From Macrococcoides bohemicum (GTDB lineage: Bacteria; Bacillota; Bacilli; Staphylococcales; Staphylococcaceae), in assembly GCF_042658685.1 (NCBI RefSeq), contig NZ_JBHSQY010000006.1: a stretch of 64,000 nt of DNA, one strand, 5' to 3'. A model generated the notes under the pieces. The model was not told the DNA's origin, did no database searches, and saw only the letters and a list, made by a program, of their open reading frames with translations. Positions 44,501 to 50,963 of the stretch are shown here, in pieces. How positions within the stretch are numbered: the first letter of the stretch is position 1; each line of letters starts with the position of its first letter. Both the position numbers and the translations under genes were made by a program.

Positions 44501-45073
44501 TGTTAATTTTTGATTCTCATCAATATCTTTAACCGTCATAAATCCATCTACTTTAACCGGTTGTTGCGTTTCATGGTCTAAATATTGTAACTTGTAATCT
44601 ACATTTTCATATCCACGATGTAAGAATGCAATTTCATTATTACCAAAAGATATACGTCCTGTATCGTTAGCATAACTATGTTTCCAATCCGTTATTGTAA
44701 TCTTCAAATCTATCTGTTTACCATTAAAGATACCTACGTTTGTATATTTAACTCCTATATTTCCTTTTTGAGTATCAGTTGGATTGATGATTGTAGTATA
44801 TTTTGAATCATTTCCGTTGATGGTAAACGCTTCCCATTTACCCCCAAATTCTTCAACTTTAGTTAATTCAGGATTAAACTGCGCAATAAACTCATACTTA
44901 GCACCTGCTTTATCTGTTGCTGTTGGAAGTGATGCATTTGGAGCATCTAAGATGGTCTGTGTTGCACCATGAGCCGTGTTAGGCATTAAAGGTACTGCTA
45001 AAATGCCCGATGCGATGATAAGTTTAGTGACTTTTGATGTATTTACCTTGTTATTTGTTTTATTTTTTTTCAT
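41588..45073 (-). CDS. LPxTG wall-anchored surface protein with Cna/SdrD-B-like repeats
   Basis: A 1161-aa protein: signal peptide (MKKNKTNNKVNTSKVTKLII.. to SATHGA-like cleavage near 38), an adhesive N-terminal region (about 40-300), isopeptide-type beta domains, an SdrD-B/Cna-B domain (FKIGDTVWNDIDKDNVVDA.. ), two closely related domains (KTVVDKSVLDANEKE.., VTVPKDPSKTVIKKTVS..), a TTETP repeat stalk, and the sorting signal LPDTGNESLNYLLYAGVPIL with basic tail. The start is ATG 45073 after AGGAGA. Likely roles are cell-cell contact for mating or host attachment. The plasmid sortase at 14794 is the natural anchoring enzyme. Confidence 0.88.
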   Translation of the reverse strand: MKKNKTNNKVNTSKVTKLIIASGILAVPLMPNTAHGATQTILDAPNASLPTATDKAGAKYEFIAQFNPELTKVEEFGGKWEAFTINGNDSKYTTIINPTDTQKGNIGVKYTNVGIFNGKQIDLKITITDWKHSYANDTGRISFGNNEIAFLHRGYENVDYKLQYLDHETQQPVKVDGFMTVKDIDENQKLTFDSQTMQSIDQIYVPTKDTKVLYKANSDGSADFYSELYGNDGDTWHFDPKDPNELRGDFTFMYSGTDTLNISWGWQYTDEEKKANAEKTPDIKDWAEDSYLGAYLNYSALKPVATEILKPTKLVSDADEKQKNSTTLNAMNESLIYEVTHTVPLETEEFYYESYEIKDTLNNVLQLNGDVKVVNELNKDVTSQFTITTSGQNINAEAKGDFVLSDAFYNHTYKLVIPAKVKAGADLSTILKDGVYTVPNTAKVTVDGKDVSSNAVDSKLTPTKNLIDKGIVSGDKLVDSMNVKRNTEYKYNVDLTVSNDPMIKSLALKDDLVDELDYVSAKVLDSTGKDITAEGTLTTDATTELVTWTAKDPSKYIGKKLKLEITSKVKAGADLSKYKQADGTFVLPNTASAIINGGTPINSDTVKVIVPQDPTFKIGDTVWNDIDKDNVVDATEKGIPNAKVEVKDSTGKVIKTTTTNADGKYSVVDLPKGEYTVTFTPPTGYTPVDKAKLTQTITLDKDNLDVDLGLIVPVVPPAPKDPTKTVVDKSVLDANEKEVDATEVKKATDYKYRVNTTITDKKDIKSLEIQDDLEDVLEVKTAKVLDMDGKDITAEGTLTIDKEKEIISWKAKEPAKYAGQKLVLEVVAQVKKDADLSKYTDKDGNIVIPNTANVIVDGTTTPSDKVDVTVPKDPSKTVIKKTVSESTLELGQPYNYTVETTITDDKNVKEVTLIDDLEDVLEAKTAKVLDKDGKDITAEGILTIDEEKEIITWKAKDGSKYVGQKLTLAIDTFIKKDADLSKYTSEDGKVVIPNTAKTIVGIDKDGKIVEEEIESNKVDVTTTPKVEEPTTEEPTTEEPTTETPTTETPTTETPTTETPTTETPTTETPTTETPTTETPTTETPTTETPTTETPTTEKSESNNTDIVTSESPKSDEIKKPSNSILPDTGNESLNYLLYAGVPILLIGAVGYMVYRRKSEEL
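41790..41960 (-). repeat. 15-bp tandem repeats coding the TTETP stalk
   Basis: About eleven perfect copies of GTAGGTGTCTCTGTT (plus strand) encode repeated TETPT residues next to the cell-wall-spanning region. Such exact repeats are prone to slippage, so stalk length probably varies. Confidence 0.88.
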
Positions 45074-45109
45074 GTTATTTCTCCTAGTCAATTATTTTTT
45101 TGTCGTACC

Positions 45110-46003
45110 TTACTTGCGTAAAAATGGCATTAAATCTCTTGCTAAATAGTAACTAAACGTTTTTGAGTAAGTATTTGTTAAATGGTGTCTATCTCTAACA
45201 ATAATTACGTTACCTTGAGTTGGACTACAATATTTCTTATCACAAATTAAATCTGCATAATCAACATATTTAACGTTCGGTTGCGCTTTTAATGTTTTTA
45301 ACCATTCAGGATTTTTTTCTATATTTGCTCGTGATACTTTGCACTTTACCGAATGTCGTCCATATTTTTTGATACATTTAATAGAATCTTCAGGAAAATA
45401 CATTGTATTTTTGATTGCAAATACCTTTACACCATATCTATTTAATTCTTTAAATTTATCAACCATTCCATAGTCATATTTTTTTTCGCCAGTACCAACT
45501 GTATTTGTATCTGCTTTTGTCAGTACTAAATCAGGTTTATACTTCATGATTGTTGGTATGAGATTTTTATTCCATGTTGTACATGTTGGATAATCTTTTC
45601 TTACTTTAGAACTCATTGCACAGCCACTCTTAGTTGCATAAATGATTCTTATACTTTGTTTACTAGCTATCTTTTGTAAAGCGCCTAACCAATGTCCTGA
45701 ATGAGAGTCCCCTATAACAGCTACTGTGTGTTTGTAACCTTTTTTCACGCCATAAGTACAAACCTTAATTTTTGAAGTATGCTTATTGGCATGACAACCA
45801 TCTTTATAACCTTGAGGTGAATCATCGAATGCCTTAGATGTGGTTGGAAGGGTTGGTGCATAAGGTAATTTCTCATATCGATTTTCTTGAACACCCGGAT
45901 GGTAATAAAATTTGCCATATGTGTATGCTTCTACAACACCATTAAAAAACACCATCAATAATACAATTGATAGTGTCACTTTAACTCTAATACTGTTTTT
46001 CAT
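45110..46003 (-). CDS. Secreted SGNH-hydrolase domain protein
   Basis: A 297-aa protein with signal peptide (about 8-25), then HTVAVIGDSHSGHWLGAL (block I Gly-Asp-Ser) near residue 93 and IVRDRHHLTNTYSKTF near 268 (catalytic Asp/His). This is the SGNH domain that usually forms the C-terminal part of OatA-type O-acetyltransferases, here without the acyltransferase 3 membrane domain. It may transfer or remove acetyl groups on wall polymers or surface glycans. It lies upstream of the adhesin gene on the same strand with only 36 bases between, so they are probably co-expressed. Confidence 0.75.
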   Translation of the reverse strand: MKNSIRVKVTLSIVLLMVFFNGVVEAYTYGKFYYHPGVQENRYEKLPYAPTLPTTSKAFDDSPQGYKDGCHANKHTSKIKVCTYGVKKGYKHTVAVIGDSHSGHWLGALQKIASKQSIRIIYATKSGCAMSSKVRKDYPTCTTWNKNLIPTIMKYKPDLVLTKADTNTVGTGEKKYDYGMVDKFKELNRYGVKVFAIKNTMYFPEDSIKCIKKYGRHSVKCKVSRANIEKNPEWLKTLKAQPNVKYVDYADLICDKKYCSPTQGNVIIVRDRHHLTNTYSKTFSYYLARDLMPFLRK

Positions 46004-46078
46004 ATAACCCTCCTACTTATATGTTTGTCTTATATAAAATATCTGTTATTGTAGGTGATCTTGGAGTTCTCATTTTAA

Positions 46079-46222
46079 TCATTCCTTTCTATCATTTTCT
46101 TTGACATATATAACACCACATTCTGTGAAAGGTGATGTATATTCTATGTCTAACAATTTTCCTTTCAGTTCTTTTAAAAAATTCTCTCTATCGCTTTCTG
46201 TAAAAAACGGAAATGAATTCAT
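46079..46222 (-). CDS. Small hypothetical protein (47 aa)
   Basis: This begins MNSFPFFTESDRENFLKELK and ends YVKENDRKE, after an excellent AAAGGAGGAAATAAT. A further 21-codon frame starts in the ATGA overlap at its stop. It has no known domain. It probably belongs to the operon leading into the SGNH gene. Confidence 0.5.
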   Translation of the reverse strand: MNSFPFFTESDRENFLKELKGKLLDIEYTSPFTECGVIYVKENDRKE

Positions 46223-46261
46223 ATTATTTCCTCCTTTCAATAATTTTCATCTCATTTCTAA

Positions 46262-46504
46262 TTACTTAAAAGAACATTTATCCCACAAATGATTTGCATA
46301 ACTACTTCTGACAATCTTATTTTTATTACTAAGTTGAGAAACGACTATATCTAAGTCCTTTCTGGTTCTAGTTCCTACATGAAGAATCTGAAATCTATTC
46401 CAAATCGCTAACTTCAACGGTTGCGTAAGATCTAGTCTTTTCTTTAAACAAATTTCATCAAACTTTTTTTCTAACTCTTCTTTATCTATTTGCGTTGATG
46501 CCAT
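46262..46504 (-). CDS. Hypothetical protein, 80 aa
   Basis: A soluble, basic helical protein (MASTQIDKEELEKKFDEICL.., TRKDLDIVVSQLSNKNKIV). The segment RTRKDLDIVVSQLSNKNKIVR could be a short HTH, and an inverted repeat lies just upstream (46529-46560), so it may be a regulator of the divergent pair. RBS AAAGGAG. Confidence 0.55.
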   Translation of the reverse strand: MASTQIDKEELEKKFDEICLKKRLDLTQPLKLAIWNRFQILHVGTRTRKDLDIVVSQLSNKNKIVRSSYANHLWDKCSFK

Positions 46505-46528
46505 TCAATTACTCCTTTCATAATAAAA

Positions 46529-46560
46529 ACCCCAATTACAGTTGAATTAGTAATTGGGGT
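46529..46560. promoter_or_regulatory. Inverted repeat in a divergent promoter region
   Basis: A perfect 11-bp dyad, ACCCCAATTAC and GTAATTGGGGT, overlapping a plus-strand promoter (TTACAG at 46536, 18-bp spacer, TATAAT at 46560-46565). On the minus strand the stem is followed by TTTTTATT, so it can also act as an attenuator before the 80-aa gene. Operator and terminator roles are both possible. Confidence 0.55.
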
Positions 46561-46595
46561 ATAATGTAATAAAATATTTAATTGGTGGTGTTAAT

Positions 46596-47183
46596 GTGAG
46601 TAACTTCTATAATTCAATTAAAAACCTTTATATTGATATGCGTAATAATAAAATCTATTTTCAAACATTTAGTATTAACTTCAATAATATTGAAGCTGAT
46701 TGTATCTTCTCAATTCAAGATAACCCATTTGAAATTATTTTTATTAGAAAATATGATGCATGTGTTTTAAAGATCGATGTAAAAAAAGGGTTTATATTAA
46801 ATATCGAAAATAAATTTAGCGAGATATATAAATTTTTTAATATTAAATATGGAAAAGGAAACTTTAGTCTTATCAGTTTATTAGAACATTTATCTAAGAA
46901 ACTACCTAACGAAGTAAAAATACTTTCTGATAACGAACGTAAACAAGTTTATAATTTTGTTAACATAGAGGAAAGTGAAAAGATATATTATCTCAGCTTT
47001 ACGAATTGGGATAAAGTGAATAAGGGAAAATCAAAACCCGTTGGGTCAAGAACAACGAAAAATTTAGCAAAGACACAACTTTTGTTTCCAGATATCTATG
47101 AATCTACAAAAGATAAAAATATTTCTATAAACTATTCTCATGTGCCTACGGATAAGAGATTTGATCTAAAAGATTTAGAATAA
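46596..47183 (+). CDS. Hypothetical protein, 195 aa, alone on the plus strand
   Basis: A soluble protein beginning with GTG at 46596 (VSNFYNSIKNLYIDMRNNK). It contains IYYLSFTNWDKVNKGKSKPV and GSRTTKNLAKTQLLFPDIYE. The long version from TTG 46554 would begin inside the inverted repeat and promoter. It is surrounded by minus-strand genes and overlaps the convergent 118-aa gene by 38 bases. No family recognised. Confidence 0.6.
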   Translation: MSNFYNSIKNLYIDMRNNKIYFQTFSINFNNIEADCIFSIQDNPFEIIFIRKYDACVLKIDVKKGFILNIENKFSEIYKFFNIKYGKGNFSLISLLEHLSKKLPNEVKILSDNERKQVYNFVNIEESEKIYYLSFTNWDKVNKGKSKPVGSRTTKNLAKTQLLFPDIYESTKDKNISINYSHVPTDKRFDLKDLE

Positions 47184-47502
47184 ATATAGTACCGTTTATA
47201 TTAAATTGATTGCTTAGTTTTTCAAACTGAATATAATGAAAATCGTCATCTTTCTTTATTTGTTTTGAAAAATCATTCCAATAATCTTTTTCTCTCTTAA
47301 TAAGTTTTCTCAGTTCACCTTCTGAATCAGCCCACAAAGTTATGTTTGAATTAGTATAATCAACTTCTTTTATAATAGCACCTGATTTTTTACCTTGATA
47401 AAAATCATATGAAATTGATTCTATAATATTCTGATTATATATATAATCTATGACTGATTCTTCACCATTTTTCAAGAAATAATAATATACTTCTTTATTC
47501 AT
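47146..47502 (-). CDS. Hypothetical protein, 118 aa
   Basis: It begins MNKEVYYYFLKNGEESVIDY, with SNITLWADSEGELRKLIKRE and FDFHYIQFEKLSNQFN-like C-terminal region. The start at 47502 is preferred because GGGGGT lies nine bases upstream. Acidic and aromatic-rich. Its 3' end overlaps the plus-strand 195-aa gene. Function unknown. Confidence 0.55.
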   Translation of the reverse strand: MNKEVYYYFLKNGEESVIDYIYNQNIIESISYDFYQGKKSGAIIKEVDYTNSNITLWADSEGELRKLIKREKDYWNDFSKQIKKDDDFHYIQFEKLSNQFNINGTIFILNLLDQISYP

Positions 47503-47527
47503 AAACTTTATACCCCCATTCAATATT

Positions 47528-47567
47528 AAAAGCCCTTAGATAATGTATTTAATCTAAGGGCTCTTTT
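47528..47567. terminator. Terminator between small genes
   Basis: AAAAGCCCTTAGAT pairs with AATCTAAGGGCT, with T runs on both strands, just after the stop of the 104-aa gene. Confidence 0.8.
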
Positions 47568-47881
47568 TAACTACTCATATCCATTTCATACTCTAGATAC
47601 TTATTGATATCTAATATGTTTCTCACTGGGATTGTTTTCGCTGAAACGATACATCCGACTTTAACAACATGATTTTTCCCATTACTTTTTTGAATTCTTA
47701 TTAACGCTTTATCAGACATTAAAAAGATTGTATCTAGTACTTTTTCAGCATCATTTTCATTTAAAACTTCGTGAATACATGTGCCATTATTTAAGTGTAT
47801 CACTAATAATAGTTTACGATCTCTTTCAGATAATTTGTTAATATCTGAAAATCTAAACAAATGCTTTATCTTGTTAGACAT
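47567..47881 (-). CDS. Hypothetical protein, 104 aa
   Basis: A soluble alpha/beta protein (FRFSDINKLSERDRKLLLVI.., LMSDKALIRIQKSNGKNHVV). RBS GAGGTG. It follows the 51-aa membrane gene and ends at a strong terminator, closing a three-gene operon. Function unknown. Confidence 0.58.
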   Translation of the reverse strand: MSNKIKHLFRFSDINKLSERDRKLLLVIHLNNGTCIHEVLNENDAEKVLDTIFLMSDKALIRIQKSNGKNHVVKVGCIVSAKTIPVRNILDINKYLEYEMDMSS

Positions 47882-47894
47882 GAAATCACCTCAC

Positions 47895-48050
47895 TTAATA
47901 TATTTTATACCCTTGTTTAATAGCTTTTGAAACTGCTTTATTTGCTCTAATAAGATTAAACTTCATCGTTTCTACTTCATTAATTAGATGATAATTATAA
48001 TATAGAAGAACAAGACATGCTAAACTCAACAAAACAACAATGATAATCAT
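47895..48050 (-). CDS. Small single-TM protein (51 aa)
   Basis: It begins MIIIVVLLSLACLVLLYYNY and ends AIKQGYKIY: one N-terminal TM helix and a basic helical tail. The ATG overlaps the stop of the 229-aa gene in an ATGA junction, giving strong translational coupling. It is too short for routine gene callers. Confidence 0.6.
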   Translation of the reverse strand: MIIIVVLLSLACLVLLYYNYHLINEVETMKFNLIRANKAVSKAIKQGYKIY

Positions 48051-48736
48051 AATTTAACCACCTTCTCACTATCTTTATTCATTAATTTGTCTAGTCTAAA
48101 ATCATATATTAGTGTCTTATACATTAACAACTTTGTAAGAATTGATAAATCAGACAATTTAGATAAACCTCTTAAAAATAGGTATGCCTTATTTGTTTCT
48201 GGTGAACTTCGCCCACTCTCAATAAATACATTAAAATCAGTCAAATCTAGTATTCGTCCATCTTTTTGTATTAAAATAGAACCTCTATCGTTAGCAGGTT
48301 CCTCTAAATATTTATTGATTATGTCTATAAATGTTTCATTAAAGTCATTATTTTCAATTGTAAATTTTAATTCTTCACGATTGTTATACATGATTAAATA
48401 ATCACTTGTAATCATAAATGTTGCTGGTAAAGCACCATAATTCTTTTTATTAAGAAATTGATTTTTTGTTTGTGATTCATTACAACCACATTCTACTGCT
48501 ATATAGTAAAGTTCCAATGCTACTTCAGTCGAAATATCATCAAGGGTCATTTTTTCCTCTTTCAATTCAACAAGTATTTCAATTGGTATACCTGTACGTT
48601 CTTCAAGTAGATATAAATTATCAAATCTTTTCATAAGTATTTTGATAGCTTCTTCTATTTCATTAGTATAATAATGATTTTTTCCTTTCAAATTCCTCAA
48701 TCCTTTCTTGATAGTAATAAAGATTGTATATTTCAT
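48047..48736 (-). CDS. Hypothetical protein, 229 aa
   Basis: A soluble helical protein (EIEEAIKILMKRFDNLYLLE.., GIPIEILVELKEEKMTLDDI, FLRGLSKLSDLSILTKLLM). The LEERTGIPIEILVELKEEKM segment resembles a short HTH. The ATG at 48736 has no SD; a TTG at 48691 with GAGGAA upstream is an alternative start giving 214 aa. First gene of the operon with the 51- and 104-aa genes. Confidence 0.55.
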   Translation of the reverse strand: MKYTIFITIKKGLRNLKGKNHYYTNEIEEAIKILMKRFDNLYLLEERTGIPIEILVELKEEKMTLDDISTEVALELYYIAVECGCNESQTKNQFLNKKNYGALPATFMITSDYLIMYNNREELKFTIENNDFNETFIDIINKYLEEPANDRGSILIQKDGRILDLTDFNVFIESGRSSPETNKAYLFLRGLSKLSDLSILTKLLMYKTLIYDFRLDKLMNKDSEKVVKL

Positions 48737-49196
48737 TAAGTTTTAAGTATCTAGTAGATTGATTTGCAAACACATATTTATGTTCTTTTAAGTTTTTATT
48801 TTTATTTAGGTCTGATCTGGATTTTTGGCTTTGAATCCTGAACCTTAACCATATAAATCATGCTCGAAAGATTACTCTTTGTCATTGCACAATACTAGAT
48901 TTGCTCTCCTTTTGAATGAAATTAATGAATTCTAAATTTTTAATTTTAGGATCGTGGCAAATTATACAGTTGAATAAACAGTTTATAGATAACTGATAAC
49001 TGCTATTGATAAATAGCAATATGTTTTGAGACCTCTCCTACCATAGCCTTAGCTCTTATGTCACAGAAAACACTGTTCATTATCTCCAGGAGTTAAGAGA
49101 TAAACACACGTACATGTTATTCAGTTGTCAATGTACAGTATTGTGAAAACAATTGATTGTATTCACAAATCAATCTACTAGAATTGATTTTGGATA
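48737..49196. other. Intergenic stretch without recognised gene
   Basis: 460 bases, less AT-rich in places, with no supported ORF. TTTATAGATAACTGATAACTGCTATTGAT near 48980 holds short direct repeats. The operon promoter for 48047-48736 must lie near its left end. Confidence 0.35.
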
Positions 49197-49532
49197 TTAT
49201 GACGATTTACGATTCTTTTTTTGTATTGATATTTTACGTAACTGCTGACCAGGATATTTACGACCATAGATTAATTGAGTATCACGATTTCTAATTTGTT
49301 TCACATAACTTAAGATTTCAGCAAGTGGTTTGGGAACGGGATGTTCTTTAATCTGCTTTGCAGGTGATTTATAAATCTTTAATACTAAATCATTGCCTAT
49401 ATAAACATACTCTTCATCATTAAATGTTTTAAAATACCAACCATGACGTAATATTTCACCTTCACTTACAATCCTATGTTTATCATAAATTGGCATGTGT
49501 GTTTTGGGATTAAAACTTGCTAGTTTCATCAT
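49197..49532 (-). CDS. Hypothetical basic protein, 111 aa
   Basis: It begins MMKLASFNPKTHMPIYDKHR, then EILRHGWYFKTFNDEEYVYI, and ends RKISIQKKNRKSS. Beta-rich core with a strongly basic tail, so nucleic-acid binding is possible. ATG at 49532 is chosen for AAGGATGTGG upstream. It lies directly downstream of the minus-strand small RNA at about 49609-49745. No family recognised. Confidence 0.55.
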   Translation of the reverse strand: MMKLASFNPKTHMPIYDKHRIVSEGEILRHGWYFKTFNDEEYVYIGNDLVLKIYKSPAKQIKEHPVPKPLAEILSYVKQIRNRDTQLIYGRKYPGQQLRKISIQKKNRKSS

Positions 49533-49608
49533 TTCCACATCCTTAAATATTTTATGGGGTAGAAATATAATTATCAAACAGTGGGAAATCCCGTTGCTTC
49601 TGACAATT

Positions 49609-49747
49609 AAAAAAGAGGACCCACCAATACTATTAAAAATAGCATCGACAGATCCTCAGTCCTCATAAAATATCTATATACACTAACTACTATTTAGACA
49701 GAAGGTAACTACACACAGAAAGTTCAATAATTTGACAGTTGTACATA
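49609..49747 (-). ncRNA. Candidate minus-strand small RNA with rho-independent end
   Basis: A TTGACA (complement of 49774-49779) faces left, and the RNA would end at GAGGAC..GTCCTC (49659-49664 with 49615-49620) enclosing CTATT-AATAG, followed by six T. Inside the 3' hairpin a frame of 19 codons ends MLFLIVLVGPLF with GAGGA seven bases before its inner ATG, so a tiny hydrophobic peptide is possible. The -10 is weak. The 3' end is nearly the same as that of the plus-strand RNA. Confidence 0.4.
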
Positions 49748-49760
49748 TTTTCGTTAAATA
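49732..49760 (+). promoter_or_regulatory. Promoter of the plus-strand small RNA
   Basis: TTGACA at 49732-49737, a 17-bp spacer and TAAATA. No plus-strand gene follows, only structured sequence ending in a terminator. Confidence 0.5.
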
Positions 49761-49767
49761 TATATAC

Positions 49768-49966
49768 TTTACATGTCAAAACACATTGAATAAACTTACT
49801 AAATAGTTTATGATTTAGATACTGTGTATATATAGTATTAGCTCGCATCTAATACCTATATAGCACAGGTTTTACGAGGGGATAAGCCAATGACTACCGC
49901 AAATAGTTATTGGTGATCAGGATATAAAGTGCTTACAACACTTTATATCTGGTCCCCTTTTTTAAT
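49768..49966 (+). ncRNA. Candidate plus-strand small RNA, about 200 nt
   Basis: The region folds into GTATTA-TAATAC (near 49835-49856), CCAATGACT-AGTTATTGG (near 49889-49914) and the perfect GATATAAAGTG-CACTTTATATC (near 49921-49949), all enclosed by GGGGA..TCCCC and followed by six T. There is no supported ORF. The terminal TCCCCTTTTTTAATTGTCA is shared, as TCCTCTTTTTTAATTGTCA, with the divergent minus-strand RNA. Confidence 0.5.
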
Positions 49967-50047
49967 TGTCAAAGTTCAACGTACTGTTCTTGATTACCAA
50001 TATATATTATATTTCCTAATAAATCAATTGTTACTTTTTTCGTATTA

Positions 50048-50563
50048 TTACTTTTCTTTTAGATAGACTACATCTGAATCCTCAATCTCAGTATCTCTTT
50101 TCTTCTCTTTTTCTTTAGAAGGTACGTACGGATAACATTTGCCTCTATCCTTACCAGATTTGAAATAATTAACCTCTGAACAATCCATTTCAACATTCCT
50201 TAGCATAGGATTATTCTCTTTGTCTTTATCTAAATACCAATATCCTGCTTCTGGTGTTTCATCAACATATCCAGCATTTTGATCTAACTTATCAAAGGTC
50301 ACTTTATAATATCCTTTTTTATCTTTCTTTTCAGATACCTTATATTCACCTTCATCAGTTCTACCAAGATTACCATTTTCCTTTACTTGTAATGTTCCAT
50401 CATCTCTGAACGTAAGTAAATACTCATTATCTCCATTCTGAGTTGCCTCAAATGTCTTACCTTTCAGAACATCTACACCTTCACTCTTACCACACCCAGT
50501 TAAGATAAATGAACCTGCAATAAGTGTTACAAGTACTTTACTTAACCCATTTGTTTTTTTCAT
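50048..50563 (-). CDS. Lipoprotein of unknown function
   Basis: A 171-aa protein with a clear signal peptide and lipobox (LIAGSFILTGCGKSEG, Cys at 23). The mature part is a beta-rich domain (KTFEATQNGDNEYLLTFRDD.., GEYKVSEKKDKKGYYKVTFD) with a charged tail, similar in style to small staphylococcal lipoproteins of the DUF4950/YxeA kind, although I cannot assign it. A good promoter lies upstream on the minus strand (TGTACA, 17 bp, TATAAT near 50625-50660). Confidence 0.7.
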   Translation of the reverse strand: MKKTNGLSKVLVTLIAGSFILTGCGKSEGVDVLKGKTFEATQNGDNEYLLTFRDDGTLQVKENGNLGRTDEGEYKVSEKKDKKGYYKVTFDKLDQNAGYVDETPEAGYWYLDKDKENNPMLRNVEMDCSEVNYFKSGKDRGKCYPYVPSKEKEKKRDTEIEDSDVVYLKEK

Positions 50564-50758
50564 ATGTAACTACCTCCAGTAAATATAGTAAGAATAATAT
50601 AAATATCACTTATTTATTATATTATACCACCTATTACAATGTATGTACACATCTAAAATCTATCATGATAAAAAATATTTCTGCACATCCATTAATTCAA
50701 TTATCAATGGGTGTATATTAATTATTATCATAAAAAGAGAATATTACAAGTTAAATTA

Positions 50759-50785
50759 CAAAATATGAGAAATCTCATATTTTTT
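50759..50785. terminator. Terminator downstream of rep
   Basis: AAAATATGAGA and TCTCATATTTTTT form a tight hairpin with T runs on the plus strand and A-rich sequence on the other. Confidence 0.65.
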
Positions 50786-50852
50786 ATACCCGATCAATTT
50801 CTTGTTTATGATTTAATAATTAATTTTAATCTATAAATCTATTGCAATAAAC

Positions 50853-50866
50853 AGAACATATGTTCG
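50853..50866. promoter_or_regulatory. Orphan LexA (SOS) box
   Basis: AGAACATATGTTCG matches the Firmicute SOS consensus CGAACATATGTTCG at 13 of 14 positions. No start codon follows within 200 bases on either strand, so it may be a relic of a lost SOS gene such as a UmuC-type polymerase. Confidence 0.6.
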
Positions 50867-50963
50867 TGTTTAAGTATACATGGATATTATATTTTAAGCA
50901 AGTATTATTCTGTAAACCATAATCATATATAAATAAATGTTAGGGAGTTCGGACTATTAAAAA

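Larger units (their letters stand above)
50564..50963. other. Spacer between rep and the lipoprotein gene
   Basis: 400 AT-rich bases holding the lipoprotein promoter, a terminator (50759-50785) and an orphan LexA-type box (50853-50866). No supported ORF. Confidence 0.5.

Noticed and set aside
46017..46082. 21-codon frame MIKMRTPRSPTITDILYKTN.. overlapping the 47-aa gene by ATGA
   Set aside because: The coupling is suggestive, but the length and lack of any other support leave it below the reporting threshold as a gene.
49889..49966. T-box or other known riboswitch
   Set aside because: The hairpin order and the absence of a downstream plus-strand gene do not fit any riboswitch class I know.
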